From positions 1 through 59,387 of the forward strand of contig JAEYEL010000189.1 of assembly GCA_023403475.1 (NCBI GenBank): a stretch of DNA of 59,387 bases, read 5' to 3'. This document shows positions 35,501 through 43,303 of this stretch, in pieces. Source of the DNA: Actinomycetes bacterium (GTDB lineage: Bacteria; Actinomycetota; Coriobacteriia; Coriobacteriales; Eggerthellaceae). Made by a program: the position numbers and the translations under genes. A model generated the notes under the pieces. It did not search any database, had not been told where the DNA came from, and saw only the letters and a program-made list of their open reading frames with translations. The stretch's first letter is position 1; each line of letters opens with the position of its first letter.

Positions 35501-36035
35501 AATCGCCATCGCCCGCCTCGAAAATGTCGGTCAGCCCACCGAAAAAAGTAAAGCTATCGGTTGCGCTTTGCCCATATTGACCGAAGAACGAGGAGGCACG
35601 CGTAACCATAGTGCGGATATCGGCGATGGTTTTCTCATCCGGAACGATTTCACTCACTTCCCTAAACGATTGAACGCCGACGCGGTATGCCACATCATAA
35701 CCCGACAGCCTGCAAGCTGCCACGACGCTCTCATCGTCCAATCCAAGCGCCGCTGAGTTCTGTATTGTTTCGACCATTTGCAAGGCTTTTCCAAGCTCCG
35801 CTTTCCCCAATAGAGCAGCACCCTTAAGAGAAACGCCAAACGCCTCGGCTGCAGTGGAACCCAAGCAAAACCTTGTCAGATAGTCTACGGCAATACCCAC
35901 AAGAGCAGGAGAAATGCTAAAGATGCCGTTTATCGACATGCCATCATCGTAGAGCACGCTTTGAAATTCCGGCAGTTTGACGTACCCACCCCTAGGTTGT
36001 TTCACGCTGTTTACCAATTGGGTCACAGAAGGCAT
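32548..36035 (-). pseudogene. 5' part of split type ISP-like R-M gene (nuclease-like and helicase domains)
   Basis: The frame from the ATG at 36035 (GGAGG upstream) runs 1,162 native codons to the junction and 12 more codons into the element, ending at 32511. Domains: an N-terminal region (1-290) with GDGDYL and DLK near 175-189, an Mrr-like PD-(D/E)xK part with GIDLVAKE and AIQCKCY near 331-353, SF2 helicase Walker A MACGTGKT (459-466), CDEAH (584-588) and MTATPR, then a linker to GSPGVHIL, where motif I of the methyltransferase should begin. As present it has helicase and nuclease parts but no methyltransferase; a truncated protein of 1,174 residues could still be made. Confidence 0.88.
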
Positions 36036-36091
36036 CTGAAACCTCCGAATTCATTTCGTCTTGTCTCAGCGGAACGACCGCATTTTCAAGA

Positions 36092-36097
36092 ATTATA
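36092..36097 (-). promoter_or_regulatory. -10 box of the type ISP-like gene promoter
   Basis: A perfect TATAAT on the minus strand, 57 bp upstream of the ATG at 36035. The -35 region is weak. The rest of the 198-bp gap to hemW shows nothing clear. Confidence 0.5.
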
Positions 36098-36233
36098 ACT
36101 TCCCAGAGAAGCAAACGGCACGAGAAAAACCAAGCGTTCTTCCCATCTGAGCTTCGCCTCATTGGCGTATGAATCTCTACGGTACAACACTTAACTTGCA
36201 AGCGGATTACTTCTCATGTAAGCTGACCAGCTT

Positions 36234-37346
36234 TTACGGCGCCAGGTCGAAGATTTTACCGTAGAGCTCGTTGCCGCAAAGCCAGCCTTGGCCGGTGGGG
36301 CGGAAACAACCGTTGCGGTGCTCGACAAGGCCGAGGCGCACAAGCTGAGCGAACGCCTCCCGCACGTTCGGCAGCAGATGCTCGGCTGCCGCTACCTGCT
36401 CTTCGGAAACGCCACGCGACATGCGCATGGCGAGCATGAGATCTTCGGCGGCCATCTGCGCAGGGTTCAAGTCGTCAGTGACCACGCCGTCCTGCACGCG
36501 CATGCGGCGCTCCTCATTCTGCGTCATCGTGGCGGCAGACTTCCCCAGGCCCAGATACGCAACGCCCGACCAGTAAGATATGTTGTGGCGGCACTCGAAT
36601 CCGGGCTTCGCATAGCTCGCCACCTCGTAGCGCGCAAAGCCCGCCTTGCCAAGGATGCGCTCTGCCGCCTCCATCTGCGCCGCCTGCACGTCCTCATCGG
36701 GTTCGGGAAGCTCGCCCGAAAGCAGCGCCCTATCGAAGGGCGTATGCGGCTCTATGGTGAGCGGGTACACGCTCACATGCGCCACGCCGAGCGAGACCGC
36801 AGTCCGCACGCTTTCCGCAAACGACTCTTCCGACTGTCCAGGAATACCGCACATGAGATCGACGCTCACGTTCGTAAACCGGGTTCGCGCCGCCGCCACC
36901 GCAGTTCGCGCATCGTTAGCGGAATGAGCGCGCCCAAGCGTTCGCAGCATCGCGTCATCGAAGCTCTGAACGCCAAGGGAAAGCCTGTTCACGCCGAGCG
37001 CCCACACGTCGCGCACCATGTTCTCGGTCAGGCTTTCGGGGTTTGCCTCCATGGTGCATTCTACATCGGGTTCAAGGCGCATGGAAAGCGAGAGCGTGTA
37101 GAGCAGCATGGAAAGCCGCGCCAGGCCCACATGGCTCGGCGTGCCGCCGCCCAGGTACACGGTTTCGATTTGGGCAAGCTCGCCTTCCTTCGCCTTGCGG
37201 CGGATCTGCAGGCACAGGTCTTCCACGTACGCGTCGATCTCGGGCGACGACGACGGCATCGCTGCCGTCGTGAAATCGCAGTAGGCGCACCGTTTCACGC
37301 AGAACGGCAGATGCAGATAGAGCGCTTTGTAGGGATCATGCGGCAT
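36234..37346 (-). CDS. hemW: radical-SAM heme chaperone HemW
   Basis: A 370-residue HemN-like protein now regarded as a heme chaperone. The radical-SAM cluster motif is CVKRCAYCDF (CxxxCxYC); YLGGGTPS, NPESLT, SLGVQSFDD and DLMCGIPGQ follow in the usual order, and the C-terminus has the HemN_C-type winged end. The start at 37346 (MPHDPYKALYLHLPFC) has AAGAAGG upstream. In many Gram-positives hemW lies next to hrcA; here 26 kb of accessory DNA separates them. Confidence 0.93.
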   Translation of the reverse strand: MPHDPYKALYLHLPFCVKRCAYCDFTTAAMPSSSPEIDAYVEDLCLQIRRKAKEGELAQIETVYLGGGTPSHVGLARLSMLLYTLSLSMRLEPDVECTMEANPESLTENMVRDVWALGVNRLSLGVQSFDDAMLRTLGRAHSANDARTAVAAARTRFTNVSVDLMCGIPGQSEESFAESVRTAVSLGVAHVSVYPLTIEPHTPFDRALLSGELPEPDEDVQAAQMEAAERILGKAGFARYEVASYAKPGFECRHNISYWSGVAYLGLGKSAATMTQNEERRMRVQDGVVTDDLNPAQMAAEDLMLAMRMSRGVSEEQVAAAEHLLPNVREAFAQLVRLGLVEHRNGCFRPTGQGWLCGNELYGKIFDLAP

Positions 37347-37498
37347 GGTCGGTTGCCTTCTTTCCGTTCGGGGGAACAGTAAACGTTTTCCGCCCGTTTC
37401 TAAGGGTTGCTTCCCTGCAGCTCCAAAGATTTTGAAAACAGGTGCCAGGGCTTGAGCAACCGTAGCGCGAAAGCCCCGTTCGCCTTCGCTTCGAAAGG

Positions 37499-38476
37499 CT
37501 AGCACCCATCGGGCGCCTCGATGCGCACGATGAGCTCATCGAAAAGGGCGTCGAAATCGGCGACGGTGGTGCAGGCGTTTATGCGGGCTCTTGCGGCGGC
37601 GGCGCCGGGCAGGCCGACGAGATACCACATGGCGTGCTTGCGCATGCGCACGATGTTTTTGCCCTCGCGCTCGGCGAGCAGGTGCGCGTGGCGGCGCGCC
37701 ATGGCGATGCGCTCCTGCGCGGCGGGCTTCGCGGGCTCGGGCTTGCCCGCAAGCGCGGCGGCGGCCTGCGCGAACACCCAAGGGTTCCCTTGCGCTCCCC
37801 GCCCGATCATAACGGCATCGCAGCCGGTCTGCGAAACGAGCGCTATCGCGTCGGCGCCGCAGCGCACATCTCCGTTGCCTATGACGGGCACGCTCACGAC
37901 CTGTCTCACGCGGGCGATGACGCCCCAATCGGCACACCCGCGGTAGAACTGTTCGGCGAACCGCCCGTGAACGGCCACGGACGCTGCGCCGGCACCCTCC
38001 ATATAGCGAGCGAATTCCGGCGCTGTCTCCTGCCCCAGTGCCCAGCCTCGCCGGAACTTCACCGTCACCGGATGCTCGACTGCACGCGAGACTTCCCGCA
38101 CGATTTCGGAGGCCAGCTGCGGGTTGCGCATGAGCGCGCTGCCGTCGCCCTTTGAGGTTATCTTTCGCGCCGGACAGCCCATATTGATGTCGAGGTACGC
38201 AAGCGCGTTTCCCATCTCGTCTTCCACCCACGCAGCCTCGGCCGCCATGACGGCGGGCTCATGCCCGAAAAGTTGCACCGCCACCTGGCGCTCGCCAGGC
38301 GCCAGGTGCAGAAGGCGCCTCGTCTTCGCGTTGGCATAGGAAAGCCCCTTCGCCGACACCATTTCGGTGTAGCCCAAGCTTGCGCCCTGCTCAAGACAGA
38401 GCGCCCGGAACGCCTCGTCGGTCACGCCCGCCATGGGCGCGAGCAGAAGCCTGTGCGATGCGAAGAAGTCCCTCAC
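37499..38476 (-). CDS. dusB: tRNA-dihydrouridine synthase (DusB-like)
   Basis: A 325-residue flavin enzyme reducing uridines in tRNA. Seen: LLAPMAGVTDEAFR, INMGCPARKITSKGDGSALM with the catalytic Cys, VKFRRGW, VHGRFAEQFYRG and VIGNGDVRC with an FMN-phosphate-binding MIGRGAQGNPW. The GTG at 38476 has GAGGGA eight bases upstream and gives the normal length; the longer upstream frame overlaps the nitroreductase gene. It ends 152 bp before hemW. Confidence 0.93.
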   Translation of the reverse strand: MRDFFASHRLLLAPMAGVTDEAFRALCLEQGASLGYTEMVSAKGLSYANAKTRRLLHLAPGERQVAVQLFGHEPAVMAAEAAWVEDEMGNALAYLDINMGCPARKITSKGDGSALMRNPQLASEIVREVSRAVEHPVTVKFRRGWALGQETAPEFARYMEGAGAASVAVHGRFAEQFYRGCADWGVIARVRQVVSVPVIGNGDVRCGADAIALVSQTGCDAVMIGRGAQGNPWVFAQAAAALAGKPEPAKPAAQERIAMARRHAHLLAEREGKNIVRMRKHAMWYLVGLPGAAAARARINACTTVADFDALFDELIVRIEAPDGC

Positions 38477-38504
38477 GTGCCTAGTCCCTCGGTGCTTGAG
38501 CGCC

Positions 38505-39029
38505 TTATGCCCACACGACTGCGCTCTTGCGCGCATGCGCCTTGCCCACGCCGCCTTCCGCAGCGTAGCCCAAAGCGCAGGTTCCGTGCACCTCGTAGTC
38601 TTGCGGAAGGCCGAACTCCGTGAGAATCGCACGCACGGAAGGGTCGTCGCAGGTGTCGAGCAGTTGGTTTATCCACACGCTGCCTAGCCCCAGGCTATGG
38701 GCGGCGAGCATCATGTTCTCCATGGCGCAACCATCATCCTGCTTTCCCAGATGCGCCCCGCGCACGTGCCCCACGATGATAATGGCCGCCGGGTTGTACA
38801 TGTCGTAGGAATCGCATGCAAGCGCCCGGCGCATGGCCTCGCAAAGACGGGCGATTTTCGTGCGGTCGTCCACCACGATAAAGCACCACTCCTGCTTGTT
38901 CACCCCCGAGGGCGCCCACTGCCCGCAGGCCACAACGGTCTCCAGATCCTCGCGCGCTACCGGCGCATCGGCGTAGGCGCGCACCGACCGCCTTCCCAGA
39001 ATGTTCTCGATAACCGCATTGGTCTTCAT
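38505..39029 (-). CDS. nitroreductase family protein
   Basis: A 174-residue FMN-dependent oxidoreductase of the nitroreductase superfamily: N-terminal NILGRRSVRAYAD, GQWAPSGVNKQEWCFIVV, NMMLAAHSLGLGSVWINQL and the C-terminal LGYA. The family reduces nitro groups, quinones or flavins with NAD(P)H; the substrate is not predictable. It ends 28 bp before the dusB start and may share its transcript. Confidence 0.9.
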   Translation of the reverse strand: MKTNAVIENILGRRSVRAYADAPVAREDLETVVACGQWAPSGVNKQEWCFIVVDDRTKIARLCEAMRRALACDSYDMYNPAAIIIVGHVRGAHLGKQDDGCAMENMMLAAHSLGLGSVWINQLLDTCDDPSVRAILTEFGLPQDYEVHGTCALGYAAEGGVGKAHARKSAVVWA

Positions 39030-39131
39030 GATGGAACCTTCCTTTCCTTCCGCTTTCCTAAACGGAACTGTATCGAAAACCCGCTGCGCAAGGCAAAGGT
39101 CGAGGGCCTTTACCTTGCGGCGGAGTTCGGA

Positions 39132-39326
39132 CTACGCGAGAATCCCCATCATGCCGCCAAGGGCGAAGCAGGCAAGCAAGATAAACGCCAAAACCACGAG
39201 CGCGAATCCGCAGCCCAAGGCCAGCTTCGCGTTGCGCGACATACCAGCACGCTCTCGTTCGGCGGCAGCCTTCTTCTCGTCGAAGGGGTCGTCCAGCCAG
39301 TTGTAGCTTTCCCGTTTCCGCTTCAT
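39132..39326 (-). CDS. small single-pass membrane protein
   Basis: A 64-residue protein with a charged N-terminus (MKRKRESYNWLDDPFDEKKA) and one hydrophobic helix (LALGCGFALVVLAFILLACF) followed by a glycine-rich end. It resembles small conserved proteins of unknown function in Coriobacteriia (recalled, not verified). It lies between lepA and the nitroreductase gene. Confidence 0.65.
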   Translation of the reverse strand: MKRKRESYNWLDDPFDEKKAAAERERAGMSRNAKLALGCGFALVVLAFILLACFALGGMMGILA

Positions 39327-39437
39327 AAGACCAACCCTGCCTCCTTCGCTTTCGCTTGCGATCTCACCTGCGGGATGCGCGGCATTCGTTTCCGCACCGC
39401 GCGTACCTCCGTGCAGGGCGGAATTCCCGCATCCATG

Positions 39438-41240
39438 TTAATCGTCCACTTTCAGAATGGCCATGAATGCCTCTTGGGGCACCTCCACGTTGCCGATGGA
39501 CTTCATACGCTTCTTGCCCGCCTTCTGCTTTTCCAGAAGCTTGCGCTTGCGGCTGATGTCGCCGCCGTAGCATTTCGCGAGCACGTCTTTGCGCTTGGCC
39601 TTCACGGTTTGACGCGCCAGCACGCGCCCGCCTATAGCAGCCTGTATGGGCACTTCGAACAGCTGCCTCGGAATTATCTCCTTCAGCTTCTCGCACAGCA
39701 CCCGCCCGCGGTCGTACGCCTTGTCTTTGTGCACGATGAACGAGAGCGCGTCGATAGGTTTGCCCGAAAGCAGAATATCGAGCTTCACCAGCTGCGATGG
39801 CTTGTAGCCTGAAAAATCGTAGTCAAGGCTGGCGTATCCTTTCGTGCTCGACTTAAGCTTGTCGAAATAGTCCATGATAAGCTCCGAAAGCGGAATGTCC
39901 CAAAGCATTTCCACCGTGGTGGGCGATAGGTAGTTCATGGTGACGAAGGCGCCGCGGCGGGCAACGGTAAGGTCCATGACCGCACCGACGTAGTCGGGCG
40001 GGATGAGTATCTTCGCTTTCAGGTAGGGCTCTTCCACGCGCTCGATCTCGCCCGGGTCGGGCATTTCCTGCGGCGAGTGGAGCGAGATCATGTTCCCCTC
40101 GCGCAGAAACACATGGTATTCCACCGAAGGCGCCGTGGCCAGAAGGTCGAGTCCGAACTCGCGCTCCAAGCGCTCCTTGATGACCTCCATGTGCAGAAGG
40201 CCCAAAAAGCCCACGCGGAAGCCGAAGCCGAGCGCGTGGGACTTCTCGGGTTCCCACGCAAGCGCCGGGTCGTTGAGCGAAAGCTTCTCGAGCGCCTCTT
40301 TCAACGGCTCGTACTGGTCGCCTTCGATGGGGAACAGACCCGTGTACACCATAGGCTTGGCCTCGCGATAGCCGGGCAAAGGCTCGCTCACGCCACCTTC
40401 TGCGTTGGTGACGGTATCGCCCACCTTCACATGGCGTACGTCTTTGAGGCCGGTTACCACATATCCCACCTCGCCAACCGAAAGCGCAGGCAGAGGAGTT
40501 TCGGTGGGACGGCGCGCACCCACTTCCTCCACCAATACCTCGGTGTCTGTGGCCATCATGCGCACGTGGTCGCCCTTGCTCACGGAGCCGTCCACCACGC
40601 GCACGAGCGCCACCACGCCGCGATAGGGGTCGAAATAGCTGTCGAAGATGAGCGCGCGCAGGGGCGCGGCGGCGTTTCCGGTCGGCGCGGGAATGTTGTA
40701 CACCACCGCTTCCAGAAGGTCGCGCACGCCCGCGCCCGTCTTGCCGGAAGCTAACACCGCATCGTCTGCGGGAATGGCCAGCCCCTCCTCTATCTCGGCG
40801 CGCACGCGTTCGGGGTCTGCCGCCGGCAGGTCTATCTTGTTGATGAGCGGGATGATCTCGAGGTTCGCGTTCATGGCCATCATGGCGTTCGCCACGGTCT
40901 GCGCCTCCACGCCCTGGGTGGAATCGACCACGAGCACCGCACCCTCGCAGGCGGCAAGGCTGCGGCTCACCTCGTAGGTGAAATCCACGTGTCCAGGTGT
41001 GTCGATGAGGTTGAACTGGTAGGTCTCGCCGTCGTCGGCGGTGTATTCCACGCGCACGGCCTGGCTTTTGATGGTGATGCCGCGCTCGCGCTCTATATCC
41101 ATGGAGTCGAGCAACTGCTCTTTCATGTCACGTGCGGCCACTGTCCCCGTCTGCTCGAGAATACGGTCGGAAAGGGTCGACTTCCCATGGTCGATGTGCG
41201 CGATGATGGAGAAGTTGCGAATATGGGTTGGATCTGTCAT
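39438..41240 (-). CDS. lepA: elongation factor 4 (LepA)
   Basis: A 600-residue translational GTPase. G1 AHIDHGKSTL, the DERERGITIK-like IERERGITIKSQAV, G3 DTPGHVD, G4 NKIDLP, then domains II, III and V, and the LepA-specific C-terminal domain ending in RQTVKAKRKDVLAKCYGGDISRKRKL region. The start at 41240 gives MTDPTHIRNFSIIAHIDHGK. It is full length. Confidence 0.97.
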   Translation of the reverse strand: MTDPTHIRNFSIIAHIDHGKSTLSDRILEQTGTVAARDMKEQLLDSMDIERERGITIKSQAVRVEYTADDGETYQFNLIDTPGHVDFTYEVSRSLAACEGAVLVVDSTQGVEAQTVANAMMAMNANLEIIPLINKIDLPAADPERVRAEIEEGLAIPADDAVLASGKTGAGVRDLLEAVVYNIPAPTGNAAAPLRALIFDSYFDPYRGVVALVRVVDGSVSKGDHVRMMATDTEVLVEEVGARRPTETPLPALSVGEVGYVVTGLKDVRHVKVGDTVTNAEGGVSEPLPGYREAKPMVYTGLFPIEGDQYEPLKEALEKLSLNDPALAWEPEKSHALGFGFRVGFLGLLHMEVIKERLEREFGLDLLATAPSVEYHVFLREGNMISLHSPQEMPDPGEIERVEEPYLKAKILIPPDYVGAVMDLTVARRGAFVTMNYLSPTTVEMLWDIPLSELIMDYFDKLKSSTKGYASLDYDFSGYKPSQLVKLDILLSGKPIDALSFIVHKDKAYDRGRVLCEKLKEIIPRQLFEVPIQAAIGGRVLARQTVKAKRKDVLAKCYGGDISRKRKLLEKQKAGKKRMKSIGNVEVPQEAFMAILKVDD

Positions 41241-41275
41241 AGCTGCTTTCTTCGTGGTTCGTTGTAGCATTCGTC

Positions 41276-41365
41276 TAGGCGCCGTTCGCTTGCGCTCTGT
41301 TCGCGCGGGCGCTGTTTGTATAGGCACCGTTCGTCCGTACCCTGCTCATGCGGGCATCGCTCGCC
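41276..41365. repeat. degenerate 45-bp tandem repeat between lepA and rpsT
   Basis: Units 41276-41320 and 41321-41365 align over 45 bp from a common TAGGC(G/A)CCGTTCG start at roughly 70 percent identity. They lie in the 529-bp divergent gap, upstream of lepA. Confidence 0.6.
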
Positions 41366-41469
41366 TATGCCCTGCCATTGTACCGTGAAACGCACGTTCC
41401 CACGCATGTTTTACGCAACCGCCAGATTTTTCGGGATTTTGGGATTTTCGGCAAGGCAATGCGAATCTC

Positions 41470-41478
41470 TGGTATGAT
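41470..41478 (+). promoter_or_regulatory. extended -10 promoter of rpsT
   Basis: TGGTATGAT fits TGnTATGAT. A start near 41485 would give rpsT an untranslated leader of about 285 nt, long enough for autogenous control. Nothing else is seen in the leader. Confidence 0.55.
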
Positions 41479-41769
41479 ACCGGCTTGTGTCCAGCGATAC
41501 ATGCGTGCGTCCATAGCGACGCACCGTCCGCAGACGTGGCTGCTTTAAGGATGAGTGTTGCTGGGAGACCGAACGGTCGGCGAAACAGAGAAAACCCGCT
41601 GTTTCCTACGCAACGCATACGGCTGGCTCGCAGAGCGGCTTTTCGCGGTTGCCCATTCTTCGGACTCCCTTCGTCATTTCCTCTCCCCAAGCGCACGTAG
41701 GCTTCGCTCGACGCGGCAATGAAGAAGCTTCGCTTTAGAGGAGCGAAACGAGATTTCGAAAGGAAAGAA

Positions 41770-42249
41770 ATGGCGAACATCAAGAGCCAGAAGAAACGTA
41801 TTATCACCAACGAAAAGGCCCGCATGCGCAACCGCGCCGTGAAGTCGGAGCTCAAAACCGCCGTGCGCCGCGTGAAGGACGCCGTGGCAGCAGAAAACGG
41901 CGCCGAAGCGTACGCCGCCGCGCTTGCCGCATGCCGTTTGATGGACAAGGCCGCCGGCAAAGGCATCATCCACAAGAATCAGGCCGCCAACCGCAAAAGC
42001 GGCATCATGCGCCTTGCGAACACCGTGGTGACCGATGCGGATCGCGCCGCGTACGTGAAACCGCCCAAGAAGGAGCAGAAGACCGGCTCGAAGAAAGCAG
42101 AGGCCAAAGCTGCCCGCAAGGCCGCCATGGAGCAGGCGAACAAGGAGAAGGCGAAGCGCCGCGAGAAGCAGCTAAAGGAAGAGGCCGCCGCCGCGAAGCG
42201 CAAGGCGAAGGCCGCCAAAGAGGCCGAAGCGGAAGAGTCTGCCGAATAA
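41770..42249 (+). CDS. rpsT: 30S ribosomal protein S20 with long Lys/Ala-rich C-terminal extension
   Basis: A 159-residue protein; S20 is normally about 88. Residues 1-88 are standard (MANIKSQKKRIITNEKARMR, ending IMRLANTVV). The last ~70 residues are an almost pure Ala/Lys/Glu helix (KKAEAKAARKAAMEQANKEK and on). It may bind rRNA or form a single alpha-helix outside the subunit. AAAGGAAAG lies upstream. It is the only plus-strand housekeeping gene in the right half. Confidence 0.95.
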   Translation: MANIKSQKKRIITNEKARMRNRAVKSELKTAVRRVKDAVAAENGAEAYAAALAACRLMDKAAGKGIIHKNQAANRKSGIMRLANTVVTDADRAAYVKPPKKEQKTGSKKAEAKAARKAAMEQANKEKAKRREKQLKEEAAAAKRKAKAAKEAEAEESAE

Positions 42250-42265
42250 GCAACGCCGAATAAGC

Positions 42266-42308
42266 AACCCCTGCGATCTGCAAGGACCGCAGGGGTTCTT
42301 GCAGATCG
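42266..42308. terminator. overlapping alternative hairpins between rpsT and holA
   Basis: AACCCCTGCG (42266-42275) pairs with CGCAGGGGTT (42288-42297); CGATCTGCAAG (42274-42284) pairs with CTTGCAGATCG (42298-42308). Both are perfect and interlock, so only one can form at a time unless a pseudoknot is made. They lie between convergent genes and probably stop transcription from both sides, although U-runs are short. Confidence 0.65.
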
Positions 42309-42313
42309 CTTTG

Positions 42314-43294
42314 CTACCTTTCCGTGCGTGGAACGACGGCGAGCACCCAATCGAGAAGGGCGTCGTGCGCATCAGCCCCGCTCTTCATGGCGCGGTCGGC
42401 ATCGCGAGCGAGCACCATGGCGCGCCTCAGCTCTTCTACCGTGAAACCCCGCGCCCATGTCAGGTGGTTCTTAACGCGCCAATCGGGCACTTTGAGCGTA
42501 GCCGCCAGCTCCCGAGGCGTACCTCTTTCCACAAGGCTTTTCGCGCATATGAGCTCGCGCAGGCGCGTGGCGCACATGGTGATGAGCGCGATGGGGGCAA
42601 CCGATTCCATGCGTCCCAGATACAGCATGCATTTGCGCAAGTCGCGAGCGGAAAACGCATCGACGAACTCCCAAGGCTTCACCTCAGCCGTTCTGCTGAC
42701 CAGCGATGCCACCTCGTGTTCGTTCACCGCGTCGGACCCTCTGTGCGCAAGCGCGATTTTCCTTACTTCGCTGTTCAGATGCACCGTGTTCTCGCCGACC
42801 AACTCCACCAGCTTCGCGGCGGCGCCCTGCGTGAACGTCACGCCCTGCCCCACCGCCATGGAGCGCACCATAGCGGGCAGCTCGTGGCGCTTCACCGGAG
42901 CGCAGTCTATAACGGCCTTTTTCCCCTGTTTGGCAACGGCCTTGTACAACCGCGTGTTCTTCGCAAGCTTTTCGGCTTCAAGGCAAAGGACGGTGGTGGG
43001 GTTAGGCAAGCCCAGATACGACACGACCTCATCGGAATCGGCTTTTCGCAGCTTCTCGACGTTGCGCACGGCAACGAGGCGCACGGAGCTTGCGAAAGGA
43101 ACCGTGTTGCACGCCGAAACGATATCGGCGCCCGTTGCCGCTTCTCCGTCGAATTCGTCGGAATTGAATGACAGATCGCCTTCCTTGGACAGGCGATCGT
43201 AAAGCCGCTTCATCACGGCGGCGCGCTTGAGCTGATCCTCGCCGACAGCGAGGTACACCGGAAGCAGGGATTCTTGTTTTCCGTCGTTTGCCAT
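42314..43294 (-). CDS. holA: DNA polymerase III subunit delta
   Basis: A 326-residue clamp-loader delta subunit that opens the beta clamp. Typical HolA text: LLPVYLAVGEDQLKRAAVMKRL, later LPNPTTVLCLEAEKLAKNTRLYKAV and the PWEFVDAFSARDLRKCML and C-terminal WRVKNHLTWARGFTVEELRR region. It follows comEC by nine bases, the widespread comEA-comEC-holA order. Confidence 0.93.
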   Translation of the reverse strand: MANDGKQESLLPVYLAVGEDQLKRAAVMKRLYDRLSKEGDLSFNSDEFDGEAATGADIVSACNTVPFASSVRLVAVRNVEKLRKADSDEVVSYLGLPNPTTVLCLEAEKLAKNTRLYKAVAKQGKKAVIDCAPVKRHELPAMVRSMAVGQGVTFTQGAAAKLVELVGENTVHLNSEVRKIALAHRGSDAVNEHEVASLVSRTAEVKPWEFVDAFSARDLRKCMLYLGRMESVAPIALITMCATRLRELICAKSLVERGTPRELAATLKVPDWRVKNHLTWARGFTVEELRRAMVLARDADRAMKSGADAHDALLDWVLAVVPRTER

Positions 43295-43303
43295 AGGCGC
43301 ATT

